In this document: piece after piece, positions 33,517-45,485 of the stretch
Numbering within the stretch: the stretch's first letter is position 1
Layout of the letters: each line of letters starts with the position of its first letter
Assembly (NCBI GenBank): GCA_024734495.1
Contig: JALMQS010000908.1
Coordinates: 1-64,000 of the forward strand
Direction: 5' to 3'
Origin: Forficula auricularia
Lineage: Eukaryota > Arthropoda > Insecta > Dermaptera > Forficulidae
Length of the DNA: 64,000 nucleotides
The notes under the pieces: model-generated
What the model was told of the DNA's origin: nothing
What the model saw: only the letters and a program-made list of their open reading frames with translations
The model's database searches: none
Position numbers and translations under genes: made by a program

Positions 33517-33828
33517 GCCTAGGCCAGGGGTCGGGAACCTGCGGCTCTTAATTTTTTACGAAAATCTGCAACCTTATTTTTGGAAAATCTAAGAAATTAT
33601 AGATTGAGTTTAAATCAAGAAAAAATTGATTGCAAAATATTCGCTGAAATGATATATTTTATTTTAGTTTCATTTTCAAACAGATTTCAAGATTTTAGAA
33701 AAGATCAGGAGATGATGAAATTTAAATTACTAATCCGCTGAAGTGTGATTTAAAATTCACAATACAATTATCTGGATGCAAAAACTTCAGGAAATACTAG
33801 GACAGGTTGAAAAAAAAATGAAACAACT

Positions 33829-34104
33829 ATGAAGGAAACACCACAGGACATTATATTTAAATATTGGAACTCTTTTCCAGCTAATTATTCAAATGCCAGG
33901 AGATTAGCTTTTGGGATTTTGACCTTATTTGGATCCACATACAATTGTGAACAATTTTTCTCTACGATGAACTACATTAAAAACAAACATAGAAGCAGAC
34001 TAACTGGAGCAAGTTTAAAAGCGGAACTGCTTCTAAAATGTACGAAGTACACTCCAAATTTGACTAAATTGGCGAATAAAATCCAATTCCAAAAATCGCA
34101 TTGA
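33829..34104 (+). pseudogene. hAT transposase dimerisation-domain fragment
   Basis: 91 codons ending at a stop. FGILTLFGSTYNCEQFFSTM followed by NYIKNKHRSRLT is the conserved hAT C-terminal dimerisation block, which contains the last catalytic Glu region (CEQ.FS). The N-terminal BED finger and catalytic Asp residues are absent, so it cannot encode an active transposase. Confidence 0.9.
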
Positions 34105-34215
34105 ATGTGAAATTAAAATTAAAAATAAATAATTGTAATATAATTTAATTAATATTTTTACTATTTACATTAATAAAATAAAAAATATCGTTTTATTTCT
34201 TGTATACCCACAAAA

Positions 34216-35069
34216 AATAAGCTGACGTGTTCTGATGTGGCCATACACTTGACTTTACCATACAACCTGGCCCCTCTCATATATTTAATATTTAATAAAA
34301 TTATTTTTAATCATGTAGGGGGGGGGGGGGGTTAGTTTTTCCATTTTTAGACTCCTGTGGGCCCCACTGATTATATATACAAAATTTGGTTGAGTTTGGT
34401 ACAAGAGCCTAGGTATATTTTAATTTTTTGACTATACACCCCCCCCCCATTTAGGGCGGTTAGTTTTTGCATTTTTAGACTTCTGGGGTCCTACTGATTA
34501 TGTATACAAAATTTAGTTGAGTTTGGTAAATGGCCAAGATTTTCAATTTTTGAGCCCTCCCCTCCCCCATTTTAGGCGGTTAGTTTTTGCATTTTTAGAC
34601 TTCTGGGGTCCCAATGATTATGTATACACAATTTGGTTGAGTTTGCTCAAATGGCCTAGATTTTTAATTTTTAACCCCCCCCCTCCACCCCCCTTAATTT
34701 TGAGTCGATATGCACCAAAATCTAATCAGCGCTTAGTCTCAATGGATCAAAACTACATGTGAAATTTGGTTTCGATATTCAAACTAGTTTTGGAGCTCTC
34801 TCGTCCACAAAAATTTGATAACGCACAGACTAACGGACGACCAGACAACCAGACTAACTAAAAGACATTTTGACAAAACAATTATTATCTCGAAAAATAT
34901 AATTTTTTCGATGTTCACTTATTAGAGTTTTTTTCCCATGGTTTCGCTCAATTTTTTTAATAAAAATAGTTTCAGCCGTTTTTGAAATATTTCGAAAAAA
35001 AATAAGGAAAAAAAACACTTTTTTCATGCACGATTACAATACTTGACCATACCCTGTATGGTAAAGTAA
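34216..35069 (+). mobile_element. Repeat family X copy nested in hAT
   Basis: Complete copy from AATAAGCTGACGTGTTCTG to CCCTGTATGGTAAAGT with three internal ~108-bp units, each ending in a C-rich run. It post-dates the hAT insertion because it lies between the hAT transposase fragment and the right hAT end. Confidence 0.9.
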
Positions 35070-35208
35070 TAAAATCTATATAATATGTGTTTGTAAATAC
35101 GGAAATAATTAAAAGATTAAAATTGCGACTCCCTAAATTTAATTTAGTGTACATTTTTTGTTGACATGGCTCTTCGTATCCGAAAGGTTCCCGAGCCCTG
35201 GCCTAGGC

Positions 35209-36306
35209 GCTTCTCAGTATTTCCACATACACATTAGAAGTGATTCGACCGGCGAGCCTGGCAGAGAGCATCTACCCATACGAAAGAGAATTGATTCCAG
35301 TGGCAATCTGGATGGGTCTTGTCCAATACACCCGGACAACAAACTTATTGGTCCAGCGAGCCTGGTAGATCATCTTCCCATGTCAGAGAAGCAGCAGGTC
35401 CAGGGGTTTCCTGCGCTTGTACCATCGACTCTGTTGCCAAATAGCGACTGAGTTTTCATTATTCGGCTGGGATCTAAACCCTATCCGAAGGTGAGCCGTT
35501 CATTTCCTCACGAGGAAATAAACAGCTCAACCCCGTACCCGGAGGTGCAGGAATTTGCCTTCACTCTCGACGATATAAATTTACAACTATATTACTCGCA
35601 ACAATAATCGATTGATCATTTTTTTTTTAATTGAATATTTTATTTATTTATTTATTCTATATCATAAATATTGATATCAGTGTTTATTGGGCTCAAAATA
35701 ACCCCATAATAATTAATGAAAAACCGCTACATGCCTTCTCTATATGAGGATATCACGGGCGAAAGGGCCTGGCGGGCGGCGTCTCAGAATGAGATTATTA
35801 AGTGTTCGAATTTAATTATCTCCCAAAAAAAAACTCAGATTTTTAATTTTTCGCCCCCTCACTCATTTTTGGTATTTAAGGTGGAAATTTCAAATAATCC
35901 TCAAATGACTTTTTATTTTTATATAAAATTTTATTAACTAAACATCAAATAGAATCTTCGTCTTTTTAATAGATATTGCCTAATCAAATATCGATATATT
36001 TTGCCCATTTTTACTCTCCTTTTTGGGGTTTAGGGTTCGAATTTCAAAAAAATTCTTTAATTATTTTTAGAGATTTGAGTGTAGAATATTTTGAAACAAA
36101 AATTAAGTAGCTGCAGAAATTGCTAATTCAATTATTAACACATTTTGTTCCCTTTGACCCCCTAAGAGACTGAATTTCGAAAAATCCTTTCTTATTTTAC
36201 ATCTTCATTATAAAAGGTTATTCATGCCCAAATGTTTCTTGGTCCAGGGGTTTGGACTGGGCGTTGTTGCCCTATCAATTAGTCAGTCGGAACGTTATAT
36301 AGATAG
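35209..36306. other. No gene recognised
   Basis: The first ~360 bp are less AT-rich and open in one frame (35158-35451, which begins inside the hAT end, so that start is not real). I do not recognise the protein. The remainder is AT-rich. Confidence 0.35.
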
Positions 36307-36670
36307 GTATAGATCAGAGGTCGGGGAACTTTTTAGCCATTACCTCAAAATATTTTTGCGTAGGTCCCTGTTACCCCTACACTCTGAAAACCAAAAAAAG
36401 CAAGGTAAATGTATATTATTTATTATTTATTGAATTAATTGGAATTTACATGAAAACTATCTGTAAATAATTAAAATGATAAATATTAACATAATTCAAA
36501 CGCTTTTACGTTTTAGAAAAATGATGTTGTTTCATTTTCGCTAAAATGACTTCAAAATTAGGACTTTTTGACGTGATCGCAATTTAAAAAATGTCCTTAT
36601 TACCCCCAATAGTTTCATTGTTACCCCATTTGGGGTAATTTACCCCGGTTCCCCGACCGCTGGTATAGAT
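36307..36670. mobile_element. hAT MITE with perfect TSD
   Basis: Element 36315-36662 (348 bp): ends CAGAGGTCGGGGAAC and (complement) CAGCGGTCGGGGAAC. Both flanks are GTATAGAT (36307-36314 and 36663-36670). Non-coding. Confidence 0.92.
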
Positions 36671-37706
36671 AGATAAAAATATAAAACATCTTATCTGGGC
36701 CACATACTTAGGGGCGACCAAATTCCATTCCAAAACTCACTATCCAATGAAAAATTGAAGGGAGGTGTGGGCCGGGACGTAAACAGCATTTGGGCTCCGC
36801 AATTTACCGGATGCGGAATCTATATTTCGTCTGGCTAAAAACAATAACACTCTTGTGATCCAATAATGGATAAGGGTCCCCAACGTGCAGAATACTCACA
36901 TGGGACAAGAAGAAGAAGAAGATAATAATAAACTGTCTAATAATAATGAGATGGGAAAGTAGGATGTAGGATGCAAAGCCGAGTGACATTTGTGATCATT
37001 CATTTTTTTTGTGGATTGTCACACAACATAATTAATATTTATCATGCGTGAATGTCATGTTTTTGACAGGACTTTCAAAGAAAATAAAAAAAATTATTCA
37101 AAAATCTTAAATTTTAAAAGATCTTATCAGCAATCTGTAGGCCCGCAAGGTCACAAAATATTATTCTTGATCTTTTTTTTTTAATACCTCCATGAAACTA
37201 GAATTTTCCAGGACATTCAGTGCTTGGAATATTACAGCTGAACTTGCCAACAAGACTTATCTTTTACTTATAGGAAGTAAAGCAATCCTTTCAGGGTGCG
37301 ACTCCATCGCATGAGCCTTCGTCGGCGTCCCTGACCTCTGCCGATTTCAACAGTCTTGCAGTTACTTGCTGTTTACACTTAAATAAATTATCCTAGGTGA
37401 ATTTAATTTATTTCAATCGAATTCTAAATATACAGCTAATTTATTAGAAGATAATTTCTTCAGTTTTAAATTAAGAATCAGTTTCACTTGAAATTCAAAT
37501 CGAATCACACACTGTTTAATATGGAATAATAAATTCTTCAGACTTTTACTATCAAGATAATATAAAAGAAAATTTACAATGATATGATTCAGGGTCATAG
37601 AATGGGACATGCATAGAATTAAATTAAAGCATATTTAAATTTAATAAGCAATTACACTAATAGCAAATATTTAAATTGTTTTTATTTAACAATAAATAAA
37701 TAAAAA
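36671..37706. other. No gene recognised
   Basis: AT-rich, with short open frames lacking motifs. Confidence 0.45.
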
Positions 37707-38605
37707 TACAGGGTGTCTATAAATGAACTATGAGGATTTAATGCTAAATATTTAATTAAAATGTCAAACTTATGAAAAAAGTGAAAAAGTTTTTTGAAAG
37801 TTGTCAAGTTTTATTTACAATTTAATAAATTTCACTTAGTGCTCCGTTTTTAGAACGGCACACATCGAAACAGTAATCGACTTCTTGCCACGTCCTGGCC
37901 AGCTTTTCTGGGGGTATAGGTTGTCACAGACCACAGAAGCAATTATTATTCTTTGTTTTCAATGGTTAATGTTTAGTATTATCTTTTCATAATCCATGTT
38001 CTAAACATGTTCCCATAGGAAGAATTTTAAGAGAATGAAGTCTGGACTCTTGGGGTCCATGGAATAGGCACTTCTCTTCCAATCCACCTGTCGCCGAATC
38101 GATTGTCAATAAGTGCTTCTAGTATATGGAAGCTGATTTGGGGCGGAGCTCCATCTTGCTGAAAGTAGACGGCCCCTTCTCTTCAATATCGTCCAACTGA
38201 GAAAAAACATGAAGCTCTAGCATGTCACAATACACATCTCCATTGATGGTCCTTTCGGCAAAAATAAACCGTTCAATAACACAGTCCTGGTTCAGATCGC
38301 ACTAAACATTCACCTTGGGAGAGCTGGGATTATGCTCACTGAACTCATGAGGTGGTTATGAGTCCCAAATTCGACAAGTGTGTCTGTTTACAGTACTACT
38401 GAGATAAAAAACGGTCTCATCGGTAAAAACAACGTTGCTTAGAAAATCATTGTTTTCTTTAATTCTGTTAAAAACAGCAAACTGTGATATCTGGTTTTTG
38501 TCTGTTGGCATAATTTCATACAAAAGATGTACCTTGTATGTTGTTAGATGAACGAAGCTTCTTCTTCAACACTTTATGAACAGTTCATTTTGTCCCCCCC
38601 TTACA
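37707..38605 (-). pseudogene. Tc1/mariner-superfamily transposase remnant
   Basis: The left end TA-CAGGGTGTCTATAAATG at 37707 has a decayed partner near 38580-38603. The minus-strand frame between them reads, in order, YKVHLLYEIMPTDKNQ, NVVFTDETVFYL (first catalytic Asp), FIFAERTINGDVY, a shift, then VYFQQDGAPPQIS (second catalytic Asp in QQDGAPP) and RWIGRE. These match the arthropod transposase family usually annotated with a DUF4817-type helix-turn-helix. Stops near 38360 and 38310 and a shift near 38165 show it is dead. The N-terminal DNA-binding domain is mostly missing. Confidence 0.88.
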
Positions 38606-38793
38606 TATATAATAAACTCTATTTAATTTATTACATTTGTAGTGCGTAAAAGAATAAAAGTAAACTAAAATTAAATAAAAAACAATATATATATATTATT
38701 TAAAACTTTATTTAATCAAAACCAATCACAATAATTGACAAATGTTTAATCTTTAATAAATAAAAGCCCAACCCAACGTACTTGTCCTAGGGG

Positions 38794-39272
38794 GTGGTAA
38801 CGGAAGTAAGAGAGTGCCTGTTTGAGCAATGCACAGTGGAAACTTCGTGTGTCCCGGGACCTCTATGGTGGCTGGGAAGGTCAAACAGAATGAAACCCCG
38901 AAAATTCTGGCTAACTGGACAAGGATGGATCTCATATTCCTGGCCATCGTGCTACATGGACTACCCCAAAACTAAAATCATGGATTTTTTATTAAAAAAA
39001 TTTATACGGGACAGGGGCATGGATCCCCAAAACCGGTCAAAAAGGGAGTGGGCTCCTCCCGACTTTGTTAACACAAGCGACCACTCAGTGTCTGTGATAA
39101 CGAACCAGGGCACAACACAGATAACTACTGGAACAAATGAGGAGGGTAACTCTCAAACGAGTGTAACGATATCTCCTCCTAACTTGGAGAATATTGACCC
39201 TTTCGCCCGAAGAAATCGTATTGTCACGAGTTCACGATTCCTCTTAAGCAAAGAGCTTCCTCACTGCCAGGG
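38794..39272 (+). CDS. Unrecognised open frame ending at a splice donor
   Basis: An open frame of about 160 codons, less AT-rich than its surroundings, ends just past a good donor (GGTAAGTCC, GT at 39273). An alternative start is the Met at about 38979 (MDFLLKKF). The product is hydrophilic and rich in Ser/Thr/Asn/Glu in its second half, with no motif I know. It could be an exon of an unknown gene, or part of a retroelement ORF1. Confidence 0.28.
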
Positions 39273-39738
39273 GTAAGTCCCAGAAATAATCCTCTTGAAG
39301 ATACCCTAAATGACTCTAGAGTGAGGGACATCATGCCATTCTCAAGATATTTTCTTTGAAATATAAAGCTAAATTGAATGGGTATAGTAGCATAAATCCT
39401 ACTGTGTGCAATGGAAAATTCTTTTTGTTCGCAAACAGCACCTTTCACTTAATAAAAAACAATCTGCAAGACTTTGACAAGTTGTGTGTTTTTAATTTTT
39501 TTATATCTAAAATTTATTTTCAAATAATATTTTTTGATTTCATTTATTTTCAAATGGAATCAATTTTCTAACATCTTCATTGAATTTAATTTTTTTTAAT
39601 GAAATCTTGAATAACTCTTGAATGTAAAGCGGTTTCAAATATTTTTATTCTTCTAAATGGCAAACACATATTTTTCTAAAATTAATTTTAATTATACTAG
39701 ATTGCAGATGATCAATTTTTAACTAAATATGTACTTTT

Positions 39739-40250
39739 TACTTTCACATTTATATTCATAGAATATAATGTGGAAGTATTGCGATGCCCTGTCTGGGTCC
39801 TGACTCTTTGAAAGCTTGTATCTCAGAGATGAAAAAAGTTAATTTCATTTTGTAACTTCTAGGTGGAAGGAATCGATGCCCTTATTAGTTAGAAACCGGA
39901 TTTGGAACATAAAACCGGATATTGTGGTCCCCAGAGGCCAAAAATCCATTGGTCAGTGCGTACGTATGTAGTATGTAGTTTCGCAACCATAAGTCTCAGA
40001 GCTACGAAATTCTAAACTTAAATTTCATATACTTACTCTAGAAGGAGTACAGCAAGCTTTTGGTTGAAATCGGAAAACCGGAAGTGGACATTTACCTACT
40101 TTACACAACTAATAACTCATGACACTTGATAAGTACAGTAATGTTTGAAAAAAATCGTTAGAGCAGTTTTTGAGAAAAAAAAACGAAATAAAGGAAGGGT
40201 AGAAATTAGTAGTGTCGCGATGATTTCAAATAAATGAAAATGTGAAAGTC
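39739..40250 (+). mobile_element. Repeat family Y copy
   Basis: Begins ACTTTCACATTTATATTC and ends AAATGTGAAAGTCGTGTGG. Shares the CAACCATAAGTCTCAGAGC and GGAAAACCGGAAGTGGAC blocks with the other copies. Confidence 0.85.
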
Positions 40251-40615
40251 GTGTGGTGAACACACCAGTTAATTATTATATGTACTCTAAAGTAAATAGC
40301 TTATAATCAACCAAAGTCCTTAAATACTTTTAGTCTAGTAAATTTTAAATTAAATAATATTTATAGCTATTTTCCTAATAAGAATCATGGCCAATAACTT
40401 TTGCCTAGGCAAAAAACTTTCCATAGTCAAAATGAAATTAATTTCATTTTAATAAAAACTCTTTGCTTGCAATGTTGCATTAATCATTTGCTTGCGACAA
40501 ATACTATACATTATATAAAATTAATTTGAATATATAATCGTTATTAAGGATAGCGATGGATAATTTATAAAAATAATTTTATTTCTAAACAAAAAAGTAG
40601 TAAATTAAATTTTTA

Positions 40616-41042
40616 CTTTCACATTTATATTCATAGAATATAATGTGGAAGTATTGCGATGGCCAGTCTGGGTCCTGACATCTTTGAGAGATTGTATCTC
40701 AGAGATGAAAAAGTTAATTTCATTTTGTAACTTCTAGGTGGAAGGAATCGATGCCCTTAATAGTTGGAAACCGGATTTGGGACATAAAACCGGATATTGT
40801 GGTCCCCAGAGGCCAAAAATCCATTGGTCAGTGCGTACATATGTATGTACGTATGTAATCCCCCTGCGTTTCGCAACCATAAGTCTCAGAGCTACGAAAT
40901 TCGAAACTTAAGCTCGATATAGGCTAGGAGTACAGCAAGCTTTTGGTTGAAATCAGAAAACCGGAAGTGGACATTTACATGAAAGGAAGGGAGTGTAAAT
41001 TAGTAGTGTTGCGGTGACTTCAAATAAATGAAAATGTGAAAG
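40616..41042 (+). mobile_element. Repeat family Y copy
   Basis: Direct, closely similar copy of 39739-40250 with internal deletions. It has the same start and the same AATGTGAAAGTCATGTGG end. Confidence 0.87.
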
Positions 41043-41187
41043 TCATGTGGTGAACACACCAGTTGATTTTTAAGACTTGGGGGAAATAATCCCTTTTCAG
41101 TCCCTCCACCCTATGCCACCGGACATACTTACGAGAGGCATCATTTAAAGTAACTTTAATTTATTTTAGAGGTAGCTCCAGTTATAT

Positions 41188-41853
41188 TACTTTACCATAC
41201 AGGGTATGGTCAAGTATTGTAATCGTGCATGAAAAAAGTGTTTTTTTCCTTCTTTTTTTTCGAAATATCTCAAAAACAGCTGAAACTATTTTGATTAAAA
41301 AAAATTGGGCGAAGCCATGGCATTTCGCTCTACAAAAAAGCTCTAATTAGTGAACATCGAAAAAATTATATTTTTCGAGATAATAATTGTTTTGTCAAAA
41401 TGTCTGTCCGTTAGTCTGTGGGTTACCAAATTTTTGTGGACAAGCTAGCTCAAAAATTAGTTTGAATATCGAAACCAAATTTCACAGGTAGTTTTGGTCC
41501 ATTGAGATTTAGAGCTGATTAGATTTTGGTGCATATCGATCCAAAATTAAGGGGGTGGAGGGGGGGGGGTTAAAATTAAAAATCTAGGCCATTTGAGCAA
41601 ATTCAACCAAATTTTGTATACATAATCAGTTGACCCCCAGAAGTCTAAAAATACAAAAACTAGGGTCAAAAAAATGAAAATCTTGGAAATTTACCAAACT
41701 CAACCAAATTTTGTATACATAATCAGTGGGACCCCAGAAGTATAAAAATGCAAAAACTGACCCCCCCCTACATGATTATAAATAATTTTAGAGCCCAGGT
41801 TGTATGGTAAAGTCAAGTGGATGGCTACATCAGAACACGTCAGCTTATTTTTT
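41188..41853 (-). mobile_element. Repeat family X copy
   Basis: Inverted complete copy: TACTTTACCATACAGGGTAT at 41188, to the CAGAACACGTCAGCTTATTT end at 41853. Two internal units. Confidence 0.9.
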
Positions 41854-42636
41854 CGACGTTTCTAATATTATTGATTCTTGAAACAAAATTAATGAATACT
41901 ATGTATTATTTTCAAATGAATTACAAGGTGGTTTTCTGATTATAGTCGAAAGGGTTGAGAAAGTACAATGAAATGGAGGGTTCCCGGGTTGCTCCATGAA
42001 GGGTTGAAGGTTCGAGGATGAAGGCTTCTCCAGTGGTGGTTTCTTTGCTAGCTAGCTGTTGGGCGCGGCCGTGAGCCAGCGCGCGTGACTCGGACAACCT
42101 TGGCGACCAACCGCCTTTTTCAACCTTATTATTTACTTTACTTTGTACTATGAATTTTAACTTGGAAAGCAAATGGATCTCTTAAGCTTTATTTCTTAAT
42201 AATGGTCTCGCATGATGCCACAAATATTGTAAAAAAAACAATATATAAATTGCTTTTATACCTTTTAAAAGTAAACCTTACTACAATGTTAATTAATACT
42301 ATAATTTTTTTTTATAAACTAGAAATTAATATATTTTTTCTTTAAATAAATCTCTATATTTACACCATTGATAAAAAATCAGAATATGATTTTTATTGCA
42401 CATTGGGCTCGTTATTTCCTTTGTATCCGGAACCTGAGTAAAGGCCATTCGGGAGAATGTCAATGCCATGACTTTAACTAAGAGTGATCTATTTAAATAG
42501 ATTCTCAATAAACTCCAATCATATATAATATATTATAATCTACAAGCAGCAAGTGGGGCTTTCAGGTTCCTATGGAATCTTTATTATCCTGTGTTTCTAA
42601 CCCTCCTTGTTGCCATCCCGCAATGATGTAGGCATC
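41854..42636. other. No gene recognised
   Basis: Open frames on the minus strand at 41921-42172 and 42326-42508 have no family motif. Confidence 0.45.
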
Positions 42637-44316
42637 AAAAATTACATAGGCGGATCTAGGAGGGGGGGGGCACGTGCCCTCTGTGCCCCCTCTCCTGATG
42701 CTCGAAAAATACTGTACTACAAGAGAGACTCTATTTAAACCGTTTTTGTGTCCTTTATTCTAAATCTGCTAAGGTTTATCTCATACAATATTTAGAGTAA
42801 AAGACAACTCTCTTCGAACAATTAGATTTTTCTGAGACTATAATACAGGGTGGGGCATAAAGATCTACCACAACTAGAAAAAGACTGAATATATTTTTGA
42901 AAATAAAATAAAATAGATTTTTTTTTAATGTGTTTTAAACATTATATCAGACGAAAAATGTGAGGGGGAGGGCAAAACGAAAATTCTAGCCCTTTCGACC
43001 AAACTCAACCAAATTTTGTATACATATTCTGTGGACCCCCAGAATGACTAGAAATGTAAAAACTAACCACCCAAAATGGGGGGGGGGGGCAAAAATGAAA
43101 ATTCTAGCCCTTTCTGACCAAACTCAACCAAATTTTGTATACATATTCTGTGAGATCCCCAAAGAAGGCTAGAAATGCAAAAACTAACCATCCATAATGG
43201 GGGGGGCGGGGGTCAAAAATGAAAATTCTAGCTCTTTCGACCAAACTCAACCAAATTTTGTATACATATTCTGTGGACCCCCAGAAGGCTAGAAATTCAT
43301 ATAAACTAACCTCAAAAAATAAAATTATAGCCCTTTCGACCAAATTAAACCCAATTTTGTATACATATTCTGTGGACCCCAGAAGGCTAGAAATGCAAAT
43401 ACTAGCCACCCAAAATGGGGGGAGGGTCAAAAATTAAAATTCTAGCCCTTTAGACCAAACTCAACCAAATTTTGTATACATATTCTGTGGACCCCCAGAA
43501 GGCTAGAAATTCATAAACTATCCTCAAAAAATAAAATTCTAGCCTTTTCGACCAAACTCAACCAAATTTTGTATACATATTCTGTGGATCCCCAAAAGGC
43601 TAGGAATTCAAAAACTAACCACCCAAAATGGGAGGGAGGATCAAAAATTAAAATTCTAGCCCTTTCGACCCAACTATGTATACAACATTTGGTTAGTTTT
43701 TGCATTTCTAGCCTTCTGGGGTCCTCAGAATATGTATACAAAATTTGTTTGAGTTTGATCAAAAGGGCTAGAATTTTCATTTTTGACCCTCCCCCTATTT
43801 TGGGTGGTTAGTTTTTGCATTTCTAGTCTTTTTGGGGCCCACAGAATATGTATACAAAATTTGGTTGAGATTTGGTCGAAAGGGCTAGAATTTTCATTTT
43901 TACCCCCCCCCCCCTTTTTTTCGTATGATAAAATGTTTAAAACACATTAAAAAAAAGATATTTTATGTTCTTTTCAAAAATATATTCAGTTTTTTTCTAG
44001 TTAAATTTTTTCATTTTTTATACATCTTCAAAATGTGGTAGATCTTTATGCCCCACCCTGTATATCCAAGCACTAAGTTAAAAAAAAGCTATAAATATAA
44101 TCTTTATTATTTTGACAGATCTATCAGTTATTCCCAATTCACTTTATTAAGTACAATTACCTTCCCATTACCAACTTAATACGCTAATCAATTTAATTTA
44201 CAAAACAAACATTATCGTATCTATAATAAAGTGTAAAAGTATCATATATCTTAGCCTAAAGTTGGTTTTCCCCCTCGCCCCTAGAAGAAAATCCTGGATC
44301 TGCCCCTGAATAATTC
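42637..44316. mobile_element. hAT MITE split by a mariner-like insertion
   Basis: The outer ends CATAGGCGGATCTAGGA (42645) and, complement of 44308, CAGGGGCAGATCCAGGA are hAT-like. The flanks AAAAATTA and AATAATTC agree at 6 of 8 positions. The inner element 42846-44060 interrupts it. Confidence 0.75.
42844..44062. mobile_element. Mariner-like fold-back element with minisatellite
   Basis: Element 42846-44060 flanked by TA on both sides. CAGGGTGGGGCATAAAGATC begins each inverted arm, and the arms extend over more than 100 bp (to TTTAATGTGTTTTAAACAT). Between the arms lie at least six ~100-120 bp units, with CCAAATTTTGTATAC at about 43009, 43128, 43251, 43350, 43464 and 43562, followed by inverted units after about 43680. 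It encodes no transposase. TA targets and CAGGGTG ends fit Tc1/mariner. The internal units are the same type as in family X. Confidence 0.88.
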
Positions 44317-45485
44317 CGCAGATTTTTAATAAGTTGATGAAGATAATTTTTCCCCAGATGGGGTAAAGAACCTAAAATTTTAACTTTTTGTATCCACCGT
44401 TTTTTGAGCTCATTGATTTTGGTGCCAATAATTTCACAGAGTTCTAAAATGCTATTTTTTTATTTTATGATATTGATAGGAGGTTACACCAAAAAGGTGA
44501 AGCCCCTAAGGTCTAGATTGGTCTACTCATCCTGAAAAAAGAGTATGAAGAGATTTTATGGACTGGGTAGGAGTCGAAGGGACACTGGAAATAATTTCAA
44601 CTTTTCGCACTCCCCCCCCCCAACCCCAAATTTATTTTCTTATATCGTGCTAGAGACTTCTTCGTTTCTAAAAGAAAATAGTGAGCTATACAACTCCATT
44701 TTTTAATTTTTGTATTTTTTGTAATTTGAGAAAAGTAAAATTGTTTCGAAAATTGGGGTGTGGTCATCTAGATGACTAAGCTATAATAACAATATATTTA
44801 AACAAAAAATAACTATATAATTATAAAATAAAAAGGTATTGTATTCATTTATAATTTATTTCATTTGCAGTGCATAAAGAACTGACTGGAACGGAAATAT
44901 GTACGTATATTGTAAACTTTGAGTTGTTATTCGTAAATTTTATACACTGTAGTAATACTCTCTAACAGTATAAGCGTTTTATTTAAAAGATTTTAATTTT
45001 GTGACCTGTCTACTTCATTTTCAAATTTGCTTGATATAATTTAAAAGAGAAAATTTAAAAGTGTCCAGAAAATATTTCCTACTGCTCGATAAGTTAGCAA
45101 GTTGAAATTTTTCATTCTGTTAGATTATAATAGCAAAGTAAAAGAAAAAATATGAATACTTCAAAAAGTAGATTTTTTCTACTTTTAATTAGTATAAAAC
45201 TAATTACAAAGCCATTAGATTTTTAAATTTTGTTAAATCTATTTATTTTTACTTCAAACAAAAGGTAAATTTATAATATTAGTATTCTAAAAAAAATATA
45301 TCTACTCAAATGTTAAATTTTCAATTTTCTAGTCAAGATTTATTCCCACTTTGGATACATTTCTCTACATTATTTTTAAATTAATTTTAGTTCAACTTTG
45401 TGTCTATTCTTCGAAGTCAGTGGGTACTTTAAGTAACTGATCAGATCAGCAAAATTTTAGTCAATTTTGCAGTTTTTGCTATTTT
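44317..45485. other. AT-rich, no gene recognised
   Basis: Nothing beyond short frames. Confidence 0.45.

Larger units (their letters stand above)
33517..35208 (+). mobile_element. hAT element with perfect 8-bp TSD
   Basis: The element is 33525-35200 (1676 bp). Left terminus CAGGGGTCGGGAACCTGCGG; right terminus (complement) CAGGGCTCGGGAACCTTTCGG. Flanks 33517-33524 and 35201-35208 are both GCCTAGGC. The transposase is reduced to a C-terminal fragment at 33829-34104. A family X copy (34216-35069) is inserted downstream of that fragment. Confidence 0.94.
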
